This document shows positions 1-6,810 of a stretch of DNA of 64,000 nt, piece by piece. Each line of letters begins with the position of its first letter. The stretch's first letter is position 1. The notes under the pieces are model-generated. The model was given only the letters and a program-made list of their open reading frames with translations, was not told the DNA's origin and searched no databases. Location: positions 19,463-83,462 of the forward strand of contig JAJCXZ010000111.1 of NCBI GenBank assembly GCA_029263175.1, in the 5' to 3' direction. The translations under genes and the position numbers were made by a program. The stretch is from Acidimicrobiales bacterium (GTDB lineage: Bacteria; Actinomycetota; Acidimicrobiia; Acidimicrobiales; Aldehydirespiratoraceae).

Positions 1-2
1 AG

Positions 3-437
3 GTCGAGCTCTACGCGTTCTGTACTCCAGAACAGGCCCAAGACATGCACATGGAGATCCTCGGCCGGGCCGAGAACGCCATTCGTGATCTCGGTCTCGC
101 CCATCGTGTGCTCGATCTGGCGTGTGGTGACATCAGTGGTGCCGGCGCTCGCACCTACGACATCGAAGTCTTCGCTCCCGGAGCGGATCGATGGCTCGAG
201 GTTTCGTCGGTGTCGTGGTGCACCGACTACCAGGCCCGTCGCGCCAACATCCGCTACCGCCCCGAAGGTCAGAAGGGCACTCAGTTCGTGCACTCGCTCA
301 ACGGGTCGGGCCTTGCCGTCCCTCGGGTCTGGGCAGGAATCGTCGAGACGTATCGCCAGGCCGACGGTTCGATCAAGATGCCTGAAGTCTTGCTGCCATA
401 CCTCAACGGCATGACTGAGATTCCCGGTCCGTCCTAG
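3..437 (+). CDS. serS: Seryl-tRNA synthetase, C-terminal part (5' end outside window)
   Basis: Last 144 codons of seryl-tRNA synthetase, which charges tRNA-Ser, and tRNA-Sec where present, with serine in the cytosol. The class II catalytic core is visible: EVSSVSWCTDYQARR, then FVHSLNGSGLAVPR (motif 3 region) and the usual C-terminal PEVLLPYLNG. The reading frame is open to the window edge, so the N-terminal coiled-coil arm and motifs 1 and 2 lie upstream. The TAG stop overlaps the GTG of the next gene by one base. Its role in making Ser-tRNA-Sec is relevant because a likely selenoprotein lies at 30.4-31.2 kb. Confidence 0.95.
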   Translation, partial: VELYAFCTPEQAQDMHMEILGRAENAIRDLGLAHRVLDLACGDISGAGARTYDIEVFAPGADRWLEVSSVSWCTDYQARRANIRYRPEGQKGTQFVHSLNGSGLAVPRVWAGIVETYRQADGSIKMPEVLLPYLNGMTEIPGPS

Positions 438-1078
438 TGGCCGGCACGGTCGCCTGGTTGGAGGACGCGCCCGGAGCCGTTCGCCCGAGCGCGCCCGAAG
501 GCGACGAACACCCGATGCGGAAGGTCACCAAGCAGGTGGCGTTCGACGGAGGTTGGGACGAGGAGAGGCGCCGAAAGGTCGCCGAACTCTTCGACTCCAT
601 GGCCGCCGAGTGGACCGCCAGTCACAACAGCGCGGAGCGGCGCGCATCTATCTCTGATGCGCTTGACCGCGGCGCTGTTCGCGGTGGCCGCGTCGTGGAG
701 CTGGGCTCCGGTTCGGGCATGGGCACCGAACAGCTCGCCGCACGCTTTGACGATGTCGTCGCTCTCGACCTGTCGCTCCAGATGCTCCTGCACGCTCCGC
801 CCGCGTCCGGTGCCCGTGTGCAAGGCGACTCGTCGACCCTCCCGTTGCGAAGCGACTCTGCCGACACCTTGATGCTGGTCAACATGTTGTTGTTCCCCGC
901 CGAGATCAACCGAGTGCTCTCGACCGATGGTCAGCTGGTCTGGGTCAACACCGGCGCAGAGCTCACCCCGATCCACCTGATGCCCGAAGAGGTTGTGCGG
1001 GCGCTGCCGGGCGAGTGGACAGCGGTTGCCGGACGGGCCGGAGCCGGGCTCTGGTGTGTGGCATCTCGCGTCAGTTGA
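437..1078 (+). CDS. Class I SAM-dependent methyltransferase, substrate unknown
   Basis: A 213-aa methyltransferase of the Methyltransf_11 type. Motif I reads VVELGSGSGMG near residues 86-96, the acidic end of beta-2 is VVALDLS, and a post-I/motif II stretch (DSADTLMLVNMLLF) follows. The GTG start is chosen because it overlaps the serS TAG (TAGTG), suggesting translational coupling. An in-frame ATG at 515 is an alternative. The 3' end overlaps the convergent crcB gene by 8 bases. The substrate cannot be told from sequence; linkage to serS is the only context. Confidence 0.8.
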   Translation: MAGTVAWLEDAPGAVRPSAPEGDEHPMRKVTKQVAFDGGWDEERRRKVAELFDSMAAEWTASHNSAERRASISDALDRGAVRGGRVVELGSGSGMGTEQLAARFDDVVALDLSLQMLLHAPPASGARVQGDSSTLPLRSDSADTLMLVNMLLFPAEINRVLSTDGQLVWVNTGAELTPIHLMPEEVVRALPGEWTAVAGRAGAGLWCVASRVS

Positions 1079-1391
1079 GCTGAAGCCCGAGCCAGGCGGC
1101 TCCGACACCGAGCACAAGGGTCGCCGTCATGTAGGCGACGGCCCGGGAGCGTCGGTCAGCCCAGAGCACCATGAAGTCGTCGACCAGCGTCGAGAACGTC
1201 GTGAGCGCGCCGATTCCGCCAATGCCGACTGCGACGTCGGGGCCGGACTGCGAATCGATGAATGCGGCGAGAAGGAACGAACCCGCGACATTGACGAGCA
1301 ACGTGCCGGCCGGCCGGGGGAGTGCAACTCCCGCCCGCCACCGGACGATGGCACCCACGCCGGCCAGGAGGACAAAGGCCGCGAGGATCAC
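1071..1391 (-). CDS. crcB: CrcB/Fluc fluoride channel subunit (second of pair)
   Basis: A 106-aa, four-helix membrane protein of the CrcB/Fluc family, which exports fluoride passively as a dual-topology dimer. Family signatures seen are GAIVRWRAG in helix 1, LLVNVAGSFLLA (Asn plus GS turn) in helix 2, and GGIGALTTFSTLVDD (the GxxTTFSTF phenylalanine-box region). Its start overlaps the end of the upstream crcB copy by 4 bases (ATGA type). Paired short copies usually form a heterodimeric channel. No fluoride riboswitch is seen upstream of the pair. Confidence 0.92.
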   Translation of the reverse strand: MILAAFVLLAGVGAIVRWRAGVALPRPAGTLLVNVAGSFLLAAFIDSQSGPDVAVGIGGIGALTTFSTLVDDFMVLWADRRSRAVAYMTATLVLGVGAAWLGLQLN

Positions 1392-1753
1392 GGTGTGCCC
1401 AATTGCCGCTGAGCAGCACGGCGCGCCAGCAGATAAGCGGGGACCGCGAGGGCGAACGATGCGGCCGTGATGACGAGTGCGCCTCCAGCGTCGGCGGAGT
1501 CGAGTCGACTCGCGACGTCGAGTGCAAATGACGAGAACGTGGTGAGGCCGCCGCAGAGACCAACGCCGAGTGCGAGCCGCTCAGGCTGATCGGCCCGCGG
1601 CCAGCGAACGACGACGATTCCGAGAGCGGCCGAGCCCACGGTGTTGACGACCAGCAACGCAGGCGTCGGCCGGTCGAGGAGCTCGACCACGCCCCAACGG
1701 GCCAAGGCGCCCACGATTCCGCCGGCGGCGACATATGGGGCGACCCTGCTCAT
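1388..1753 (-). CDS. crcB: CrcB/Fluc fluoride channel subunit (first of pair)
   Basis: A 121-aa CrcB/Fluc subunit with four predicted helices. It carries GGIVGALARWGV, LLVVNTVGSAALG and LCGGLTTFSSFALD, the fluoride-pore motifs. The ATG at 1753 is preferred over the ATG at 1777 because a -10 hexamer TACGGT lies exactly 6 bases upstream (leaderless pattern), whereas the 1777 start would collide with pdxH. It is co-transcribed with the second crcB through a 4-base overlap. Divergent from pdxH; the two -10 hexamers share two base pairs. Confidence 0.9.
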   Translation of the reverse strand: MSRVAPYVAAGGIVGALARWGVVELLDRPTPALLVVNTVGSAALGIVVVRWPRADQPERLALGVGLCGGLTTFSSFALDVASRLDSADAGGALVITAASFALAVPAYLLARRAAQRQLGTP

Positions 1754-1775
1754 CCCTGCACCGTAGAGTCTGGAC
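1754..1775. promoter_or_regulatory. Bidirectional leaderless promoter core, crcB/pdxH
   Basis: The sequence ACCGTAGAGT at 1760-1769 contains two overlapping -10 hexamers. TACGGT on the minus strand (1765-1760) is 6 bases from the crcB ATG, and TAGAGT on the plus strand (1764-1769) is 6 bases from the pdxH ATG. They share the TA at 1764-1765, so RNA polymerase can probably open in only one direction at a time. The same ACCGTAGAG core occurs at 40378-40386. Promoter activity is inferred from position and from the TANNNT rule known in Actinobacteria. Confidence 0.6.
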
Positions 1776-2408
1776 ATGGACCTGGCCTCGATCCGTCACC
1801 AGTACGAACTAGCCGGCCTCGACGTCGTCGACGTCGACCCTGATCCGATCGTGCAGTTCCGAACGTGGATGGACGATTGGGCCGCCACCGGTCCGCGCGA
1901 TCCCGGACTCATGGTGATCGGTACGACTGATGCCGACGGGTGGCCTGCGACACGGGCGGTGCTGCTGCGCGGGCTCGACGACCGTGGCTTCGCGTTCTTC
2001 ACCAACCGGAGGAGCGACAAGGGGCGGGCGCTCGACGCCACGCAGAGAGCCAGTCTCAGCTTTGTCTGGCACGACCTCGAGCGCCAGGTGCGAGTGATTG
2101 GTGAGGTCGAGCACCTGCCCGACGCCGAGTCCGATGCCTACTTCGCAACTCGACCGCGCAACAGCCAGGTTGGCGCCTGGGCCAGCGAACAGTCGAGTGT
2201 CCTGCCGAGCAGGGCCGCGCTAGAAGCGGCAGTGGCCGAGGTCGATGGCCGCTTTCCCGATGAGGTCTCTCGGCCTCCGCACTGGGGTGGCTACCTCGTA
2301 CGTCATCAGGAGGTCGAGTTCTGGCAAGGTCGTCCGAGCCGCCTCCACGACCGAGTTCGATACCGCCGCAGTGGCGATTCCTGGATCACGGAGCGTCTCG
2401 CTCCCTAA
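1776..2408 (+). CDS. pdxH: Pyridoxamine/pyridoxine 5'-phosphate oxidase
   Basis: A 210-aa FMN enzyme that oxidises pyridoxine or pyridoxamine 5'-phosphate to pyridoxal 5'-phosphate in vitamin B6 metabolism. Family features in order are [61 protein letters not shown], and the C-terminal dimerisation signature [18 protein letters not shown] ending in ERLAP. Full length for the family (about 210-220 aa). The ATG is 6 bases after TAGAGT, so the mRNA is probably leaderless. Confidence 0.96.
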   Translation: MDLASIRHQYELAGLDVVDVDPDPIVQFRTWMDDWAATGPRDPGLMVIGTTDADGWPATRAVLLRGLDDRGFAFFTNRRSDKGRALDATQRASLSFVWHDLERQVRVIGEVEHLPDAESDAYFATRPRNSQVGAWASEQSSVLPSRAALEAAVAEVDGRFPDEVSRPPHWGGYLVRHQEVEFWQGRPSRLHDRVRYRRSGDSWITERLAP

Positions 2409-2440
2409 AGGCGGCCGGTTGCCGACCGATCGGAGGGCGA

Positions 2441-2824
2441 ATGTCACGATCGGAGCCCCTAATGATTCGACGTCTACTTCTACCCCTGCTGGCGATCAGC
2501 CTGCTGGCGACCGCCTGTTTCGGCGGCGACAGCGATGACGCCGCGACGCCTGATGCAAGCCTGAGCGCCGATGACGCCGCTCCCGTGGATGGTGACGGCG
2601 AGGATGACTGTGGCCAAGGGAAGGCGTTCCCCGAGGATCCGGACTTTCGCGAGGCCATCTGTCGTCCGCTGATGGCCATGACGGGTCTGATCGGCACCGA
2701 TGCCACCATCAACCCCGAGTGGGGGCCCCGGATCGGCGCAGCAACGCTCAACTACGCCTTGGACCGCGAGGCGGCGATGGCGGAACTCGCGGCAGTCCTG
2801 GCCGAGATCCAGGCCGCGGGCTGA
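2441..2824 (+). CDS. Small lipoprotein of unknown function
   Basis: A 127-aa predicted lipoprotein. A basic N-terminus (MIRR), a hydrophobic run and the lipobox LLATAC give a lipid-anchored protein on the outer face of the membrane. The mature part begins with an acidic low-complexity linker and has one further Cys pair (DDCGQG and EAICRPL), perhaps forming a disulfide. Starts at 2441 (GGAGGG close upstream) or 2462 (GGAG 6 bases upstream) are both possible. I do not recognise the family. It is followed by a convergent gene. Confidence 0.7.
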   Translation: MSRSEPLMIRRLLLPLLAISLLATACFGGDSDDAATPDASLSADDAAPVDGDGEDDCGQGKAFPEDPDFREAICRPLMAMTGLIGTDATINPEWGPRIGAATLNYALDREAAMAELAAVLAEIQAAG

Positions 2825-2848
2825 CCCATCCCCTTCGTTCTATGAGGG

Positions 2849-3451
2849 TCAGGGCCAGCTGACGATGGCTGCGGTGAGGACATCGATCAACATTGCGACC
2901 TGGGGTGCCCGTGGGGTGCCCTCGTGGTCGCTCCAGTTGGTGGCTTCCTTGTTCCACCGAATGGGCGGGGGGAGCTCTATCTGCACGCCGGTGCTCGGTG
3001 GGAGGTTGACCGGGTTGGCCCGGTGTTGGCCCCGAAGGTTCTTCGGGATCTCCTCGAGATCATCGACGATGCCGTACTGATCGGGGAGACCGTCGCGGAG
3101 GTGCTCGGCGATGTGCCCCGCTAGTTCGCGATTGCGGCCGCCGAGCAACACATCCCAGAACCGATCGTCACGGCCGTAGCCGTGCACCGCGATCACCGTG
3201 TCGACATGACCGACAAAGTTCGCCAGCGCCGTCGAGTGCGACGGATCGAACTTGGTCGAGGGGATGTGTTGGCGCAGTGGAGACGCCTGGATGACGCCGT
3301 AGAAGGACGAGCCGGTGCGCTCGGCGACCTCGGCTGCGATGACATCCGTGGCGCGTTCGAGATTTCCGCCGTGAAATGCCATCAACCCGAAGGTCGACCG
3401 GATTTCGCAGACTTCAGTGACCTCAGGACGCGCCAGCAGTGACCGGAACAT
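2849..3451 (-). CDS. Poly-gamma-glutamate hydrolase-like protein (DUF867/PghP family)
   Basis: A 200-aa protein resembling the PghP/YjqB family of zinc-dependent poly-gamma-glutamate hydrolases. Seen are LMAFHGGNLERATDVIA (His-Gly-Gly, N-terminal metal-site region), HIPSTKFDPSHS, a second conserved His in VIAVHGYGRD, and LLGGRNRELAGHIAEHL. The ATG at 3451 is used because an earlier in-frame ATG at 3508 would extend deep into ccdA. The chosen start still overlaps the end of ccdA by about 29 bases, so the gene reads as the distal member of a tlpA-ccdA operon. No signal peptide is seen. The substrate is inferred from family only. Confidence 0.75.
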   Translation of the reverse strand: MFRSLLARPEVTEVCEIRSTFGLMAFHGGNLERATDVIAAEVAERTGSSFYGVIQASPLRQHIPSTKFDPSHSTALANFVGHVDTVIAVHGYGRDDRFWDVLLGGRNRELAGHIAEHLRDGLPDQYGIVDDLEEIPKNLRGQHRANPVNLPPSTGVQIELPPPIRWNKEATNWSDHEGTPRAPQVAMLIDVLTAAIVSWP

Positions 3452-4538
3452 TGTTGCGACGATAGCGATCAACGCGTGCCCACACCCGCCAGACCACGAA
3501 GGCGACAAACAGTGCCTCGAGGGGAACGCCCCAGCGGATCGGGTCGTCGAACCAGTTGATGATGCGTGCCGGCCAGTTCGTCACGAAACGCCACAGCGGC
3601 AGCAGCACGAAGTCCCAGTCGTTCTTGAGCTCGATAAACAGGTAGACGAGCGCAAAGACCGAGGTGACCGACCAGCGCTTTGTGGCATCAGACGGGTTGT
3701 CCTCCCGCCAGGCCATGAGTAGAACGAGGGCGACACCGAGAACGCTGACGACGCCGAGTCGTTCCGGAGTGGTGTTGTTGATCCACGTGGCGACGGCGCC
3801 CTGGAACTCGAGGAACTTGTCGACGAGAACGTTGCCGGCCCGGGGGTTGTCGAGGATCCTGATCTCCCAGACCCCATAGTCGATCAGGTAGAAACCGGCG
3901 ATCACGAGAACGAAGCCGGAAACCTTGCTCATGTAGGGAAGGAAGCGGCGCATGTTCGTGGCCACGTTGGATTTCGCCCGAGCAAGGCTGACCGTCAAGA
4001 AGAGGATCACGGCGCCCATGCCGACGGCGTAGGCGATGAAGCTGCCGACGCCGTTCCAGAACCCGTCGGTCGTAAACGTGTTGCTCACCGCCTGGATGAA
4101 CAGGCCGATCGTGCAGCTCAGCGATACCACGGCGTAGGAGACGCCGAACAGAAACATCGACCTCGACTCGCGGCTGTCGGTGCCTTTGTTCATCTTCGGC
4201 AGCCGGATGTTGATCTGTCGGCCCATCGCCATCGCGATTCCCATGGGGATGAGCAGCACGCCGAGCACAACAGTGATGTAGCCGACGTATTCGATGACGG
4301 TACCCGTGTTGAGGAACAGCGAGATCAGGATGCCGAGGCTGCCGAACACGGCGATGAAACCGACTGTCAGCATGGTGCCGACCCAGAGGCCGCGGGTGAC
4401 CGCCTTCAGGCGCGTGCTGTCGGGTGTATCGGTGCCGATGAAGTAGCCGAGGTAGGTCGGCAGCATGGCAAACCCGCAGGGATTGAATGCCGCCAGCATC
4501 CCGACGCTGAACGGGAATGCGAATTGCTCGAGATCCAT
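3423..4538 (-). CDS. ccdA: CcdA/DsbD-like thiol-disulfide membrane transporter
   Basis: A 371-aa polytopic membrane protein that passes reducing electrons across the membrane for cytochrome c or other thiol maturation. The CcdA core carries both redox cysteines, in AAFNPCGFAMLPTYLG near residue 20 and in VSLSCTIGLF around residue 140. It is longer than a minimal CcdA (about 240 aa) because of extra C-terminal helices containing two Trp-rich segments. The ATG overlaps the tlpA TAA by one base (TAATG), so the two are translationally coupled and probably form one electron-transfer route to the outside. Confidence 0.87.
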   Translation of the reverse strand: MDLEQFAFPFSVGMLAAFNPCGFAMLPTYLGYFIGTDTPDSTRLKAVTRGLWVGTMLTVGFIAVFGSLGILISLFLNTGTVIEYVGYITVVLGVLLIPMGIAMAMGRQINIRLPKMNKGTDSRESRSMFLFGVSYAVVSLSCTIGLFIQAVSNTFTTDGFWNGVGSFIAYAVGMGAVILFLTVSLARAKSNVATNMRRFLPYMSKVSGFVLVIAGFYLIDYGVWEIRILDNPRAGNVLVDKFLEFQGAVATWINNTTPERLGVVSVLGVALVLLMAWREDNPSDATKRWSVTSVFALVYLFIELKNDWDFVLLPLWRFVTNWPARIINWFDDPIRWGVPLEALFVAFVVWRVWARVDRYRRNNVPVTAGAS

Positions 4539-5113
4539 TACGTGAGCTCCTGGATTTTCGACGTGAGGTCGTCGGGGGTCAGGACCCCGGACCACACTTC
4601 TACAACTTTGCCATCCGACGACACGAAGACGGTGGTCGGCATGGCGAACCCACCGAACTCAGCGAAAAGGTCGCCGGCCGGGTCCCAGCCGAGGTCGTAG
4701 GTGACGCCGGTTTCTTCGATGAGGATCTCGGCGTCCTCCTTGCGTGGATCGGTGGAGATGCCCACGAAGTTCACCACGTCACCGAGTGTGTCGGACACTT
4801 CTTGGAACTCCGGCATCTCTGAGACGCAGGCAGGACACGTGCGGGCGAAGAAGTTTATGACGAGTGGTGTGCCGGCGTAGCTCGTGAAGTTGTCGGATCC
4901 GCCATCGAACGTGGCGAAGTCGAGGTTGACGTCCGAGTCGACCGCAGCGTCGGACTGGATGTCCTCGACTGCCGGAGCGAGGCCGTCGTCGCCAAGGTTG
5001 ATGACGCCGGCGCTGTCGTCGGAGCCGCCACCGCAGGCAGCGGCAGTCAGGGCGACAGCGGCGAGGGTGGCGGCCAGCCGTCGGTGGGATAGGGGGTGAG
5101 GGAAGGGTCGCAC
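4538..5113 (-). CDS. tlpA: TlpA/ResA-like thioredoxin lipoprotein
   Basis: A 191-aa lipoprotein with an extracytoplasmic thioredoxin fold. The GTG start at 5113 has an ideal ribosome site (AGGAG, 6-base spacer). The lipobox LTAAAC puts the lipidated Cys at residue 27. The thioredoxin domain has the redox motif CPAC (NFFARTCPACVSEMPEF) and the cis-Pro loop GFAMPTTVFV. It is the first gene of the tlpA-ccdA-hydrolase operon and a partner for CcdA in reducing exported cysteines. The longer frame up to 5245 crosses hairpins and is not used. About 320 bases of structured non-coding sequence separate it from whiB. Confidence 0.88.
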   Translation of the reverse strand: MRPFPHPLSHRRLAATLAAVALTAAACGGGSDDSAGVINLGDDGLAPAVEDIQSDAAVDSDVNLDFATFDGGSDNFTSYAGTPLVINFFARTCPACVSEMPEFQEVSDTLGDVVNFVGISTDPRKEDAEILIEETGVTYDLGWDPAGDLFAEFGGFAMPTTVFVSSDGKVVEVWSGVLTPDDLTSKIQELT

Positions 5114-5179
5114 AACAGTCTCCTGAGAGAACGGTACCGGGATGGATGGTGTCGAAACCCGGTTGGGCGCTCTCTCCTT

Positions 5180-5350
5180 CCCAACGAAAAGACCCCCGGG
5201 CGAGTTCCCGGGAGTGGGGCGGTGGGCTTTTGTCCACCACCCCACTCCTTGGAGTTCAGCGATTCGGTAAGTGGTGGAGCCGCGTCTCCGCTGAACTCCC
5301 GGGGGCCTTCATTGCTATTGGGGGTCGGATATGGGCGCCGCTACGGCGCC
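5180..5350 (-). promoter_or_regulatory. Structured leader/attenuator candidate upstream of tlpA
   Basis: The 319-base gap between whiB and tlpA holds a dense set of inverted repeats. Read on the minus strand they are: a 7-bp palindrome at 5334-5350; 10-bp perfect arms at 5290-5299 and 5251-5260 (GGAGTTCAGC type); 15-base arms with one mismatch at 5211-5225 and 5234-5248; and CCCGGG/CCCGGG at 5195-5212 followed by GGTCTTTTCGTT, which looks like an intrinsic terminator. A segment at 5294-5306 can instead pair with 5192-5206, which would break both the 10-bp hairpin and the terminator stem. That is the arrangement of an attenuator. It could also simply end whiB transcription. Confidence 0.45.
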
Positions 5351-5432
5351 GCCGATGGCGGTCAGATCGGGGCTCGCTTTAGCCGTTGCCCGGATCTGGG
5401 GGGAGCACCAAGGGCGGCGCCGTACGGGGGAC

Positions 5433-5801
5433 TCAAGCCGTCAGTCGTTCAGCGACTGCGGTGAGATGGGCGGGGATCGGGATGACAGGCATCTGATCCT
5501 CGGGACGGGGGTTCTTCGGAGGACGACCCCGACGCCGCTTGATAGCGAGCATCTTGCCGTTCATGAAGAGCTGACCGCCCCATACGCCACACGGTTCGCC
5601 ACGCTCGAGAGCCGTTTCGAGGCACGGTGCAAGCACCGGGCACTCTCCACAGACCCGCTTTGCGGCGGCGATCTCACCGATGTCCTCGCTGAAGAACAGA
5701 TCCGCAGCATTCGGAACGGCGCGGCACGAGGACAGGTCCTCCCACGTGCCGGTGGTGGCCATCTCGACTGGCTTGAATTCTGTTGCGACGAGGATTCCCA
5801 T
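5433..5801 (-). CDS. whiB7: WhiB-family Fe-S transcription factor, WhiB7-like with AT-hook
   Basis: A 122-aa Wbl regulator that holds a [4Fe-4S] cluster and works with the primary sigma factor. The four cluster cysteines are Cys26, Cys51, Cys54 and Cys60 (SCRAV, then VCGECPVLAPC), followed by the GVWGG turn and a basic tail with the AT-hook RRRGRPPK around residues 89-96. The AT-hook is diagnostic of WhiB7, the antibiotic-resistance regulator of mycobacteria. The ATG at 5801 has AAGGAG 8 bases upstream; the ATG at 5861 has no ribosome site. The promoter, leader ORF and terminator upstream match whiB7 control. The ortholog assignment is inference. Confidence 0.85.
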   Translation of the reverse strand: MGILVATEFKPVEMATTGTWEDLSSCRAVPNAADLFFSEDIGEIAAAKRVCGECPVLAPCLETALERGEPCGVWGGQLFMNGKMLAIKRRRGRPPKNPRPEDQMPVIPIPAHLTAVAERLTA

Positions 5802-5886
5802 GACCTCGTCTCCTTCCTGAGTTGTGAGCAGTTTCGTTTGTGTTTCGGACATTTGAGTCATCGGTGCTGGGTGGGGTGTTGCAAGG

Positions 5887-5920
5887 GGAAAAGCAGAAAG
5901 ACCGCCATCTCTGGCGGCCT
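5887..5920 (-). terminator. Intrinsic terminator inside the whiB leader (attenuator)
   Basis: On the minus strand the sequence CCGCCA-GAGA-TGGCGG (5917-5902) forms a 6-bp perfect stem with a tetraloop, extendable to 9 bp with one G-U pair. It is followed by TCTTTCTGCTTTTCC, a T-rich tract. It lies about 100 bases upstream of the whiB start and 29 bases after the stop of the leader ORF. A terminator between a promoter and its own gene is the hallmark of transcription attenuation. A competing pairing of GCGGCCCTC (inside the leader ORF) with GAGGCCGC (terminator 5' arm) is possible with one bulge. Confidence 0.65.
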
Positions 5921-5948
5921 CGGTGCATCTCCCCTGTGTAGTGGCTGG

Positions 5949-6104
5949 TCAGCCAGGGGGAGCGCCGGAGGGCCGCTGGTGGGCATACGGCTTGGTCGTG
6001 GTGAACCAGTTACCCGTAAAGCCGGAAGCCACGTGCACATTCATGCGTGCGCGGGCATCTGCCAGAATGGCAGTGTGATGCTCGAGGCACAGAAGGTGCT
6101 TCAT
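5949..6104 (-). CDS. Leader peptide / small ORF upstream of whiB (51 aa)
   Basis: A 51-codon ORF that begins MKHLLCLEHHTAIL and ends QRPSGAPPG. It has a perfect ribosome site (AAGGAG, 6 bases before the ATG), much better than most genes here. It sits between the candidate whiB promoter and the leader terminator, as the regulatory uORF of mycobacterial whiB7 does; ribosome stalling there under antibiotic stress would change the downstream fold. It carries a run of Thr codons (WFTTTKPY) and a Pro-rich end, both plausible stall sites. It could instead be an independent small protein; I know no homologue. Confidence 0.55.
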   Translation of the reverse strand: MKHLLCLEHHTAILADARARMNVHVASGFTGNWFTTTKPYAHQRPSGAPPG

Positions 6105-6146
6105 CGTCGGCTCCTTGAAGACGCGGCCGGACTGTCCGGCCCAGCT

Positions 6147-6184
6147 ACGGTCGCGGACTTCTCGTCATCCGTCAACCGAATAAA
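6147..6184 (-). promoter_or_regulatory. WhiB7-type promoter of the leader-whiB unit
   Basis: Read on the minus strand: AT-rich TTTATT (6184-6179), three bases CGG, -35 TTGACG (6175-6170), a 17-base spacer, and -10 GACCGT (6152-6147), one change from the TACCGT used widely here. In mycobacteria the AT-hook of WhiB7 contacts an AT-rich segment about 3 bp upstream of the -35 of its target promoters, including its own. The match suggests autoregulation. A perfect 8-bp palindrome (6125-6141) lies in the short untranslated region before the leader ORF. Confidence 0.55.
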
Positions 6185-6186
6185 CC

Positions 6187-6237
6187 GAAATTGCTGCCGC
6201 TCGCCTACCTGAGAGGTGGGGAATCGCCAGCAATTTC
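6187..6237. repeat. Dispersed palindromic element, type A, copy 1
   Basis: A hairpin with arms GAAATTGCTG (6187-6196) and CAGCAATTTC (6228-6237) and an inner stem ACC/GGT around GAGA. It shares CCGAAATTGCTGCCG, GAGAGGTGG and CAGCAATTTC with a second copy at 26056-26112, so it is a mobile or selected extragenic palindrome rather than a chance terminator. This copy lies 27 bases past the stop of the acetyltransferase and directly abuts the AT-rich box of the whiB promoter. Confidence 0.7.
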
Positions 6238-6263
6238 AAGGGGAAACAGGAATTTGAGGATTC

Positions 6264-6776
6264 CTAGAGGATTCCTCGATACCGGACCTCTGGTGCTGTG
6301 ACTCCCATGAGTTCCTCGCTGCGGGTCGCGCCGTCCGGCGCCCACCCTTTGTGTTCGTAGAAGCCCCGTCCGCGAGTGTTGTCGGGATGAACCCACAGGA
6401 TTGCCTCGGTGAACCCGGCGGCTTTGAGAGCCGATGTGGCGGTATCAAAGAGAAGCCCACCGGTGCCAGTGCCGATCACACCGGGGTCGACGTAGATCGC
6501 GTAGACCTCGCCGATCTGTTCGTCGTGTCGAGCCGGGCCGGCCAGCACGAACCCGTCCACCAGTCCCGATTCAAGATTGGCGGCGACACGGCGGACGACG
6601 TCGACTCGGCCACCGTCGCGAAGCCCGTTGCGCCACATCGTGATGCGTTCCTGCGGATCAAGTCCGTCGAGATAGGAGTCCGGCATCATGCCGCGGTAGG
6701 CGAACTGCCACGCTCGAGTATGGATATCACCGAGCCGTTCGGCATCGTCCACGACTGGGTTGCGCACGTCGTACAT
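6264..6776 (-). CDS. GNAT-family N-acetyltransferase
   Basis: A 170-aa GNAT acetyltransferase that transfers acetyl from acetyl-CoA to an unknown amine. Seen are the N-terminal RNPVVDDAERLGDIHTRAW, the strand VYAIYVDPGVIGTGTGGLLF (motif A, the CoA pyrophosphate loop GTGTGG), and a motif B end, AILWVHPDNTRGRGFYEHKGW, typical of RimI-like enzymes. The start is supported by TACCGT exactly 6 bases upstream. Divergent from the thioesterase gene, with only 34 bases between the two starts. Substrate not predictable. Confidence 0.88.
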   Translation of the reverse strand: MYDVRNPVVDDAERLGDIHTRAWQFAYRGMMPDSYLDGLDPQERITMWRNGLRDGGRVDVVRRVAANLESGLVDGFVLAGPARHDEQIGEVYAIYVDPGVIGTGTGGLLFDTATSALKAAGFTEAILWVHPDNTRGRGFYEHKGWAPDGATRSEELMGVTAPEVRYRGIL

Positions 6777-6810
6777 TTGGCGACGGTAGCTCGGCTGCTA
6801 CCGTCCCCGC
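6777..6810. promoter_or_regulatory. Divergent leaderless promoters, acetyltransferase/thioesterase
   Basis: Two identical -10 hexamers TACCGT face away from each other. The minus-strand copy (6788-6783) lies 6 bases from the acetyltransferase ATG, and the plus-strand copy (6799-6804) lies 6 bases from the thioesterase ATG. There is no Shine-Dalgarno sequence on either side. The two -35 regions must overlap the opposite gene's -10, so the two transcripts probably compete. Confidence 0.6.

Noticed and set aside
5190..5310. Possible 6S RNA, SRP RNA, tmRNA or RNase P RNA in the structured gap
   Set aside because: None of the conserved sequence blocks of these RNAs could be found on either strand.
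5331..6212. 293-codon plus-strand ORF across whiB and its leader
   Set aside because: It is antisense to whiB (four cluster cysteines and AT-hook), and crosses the terminator and promoter elements; composition is non-protein-like.
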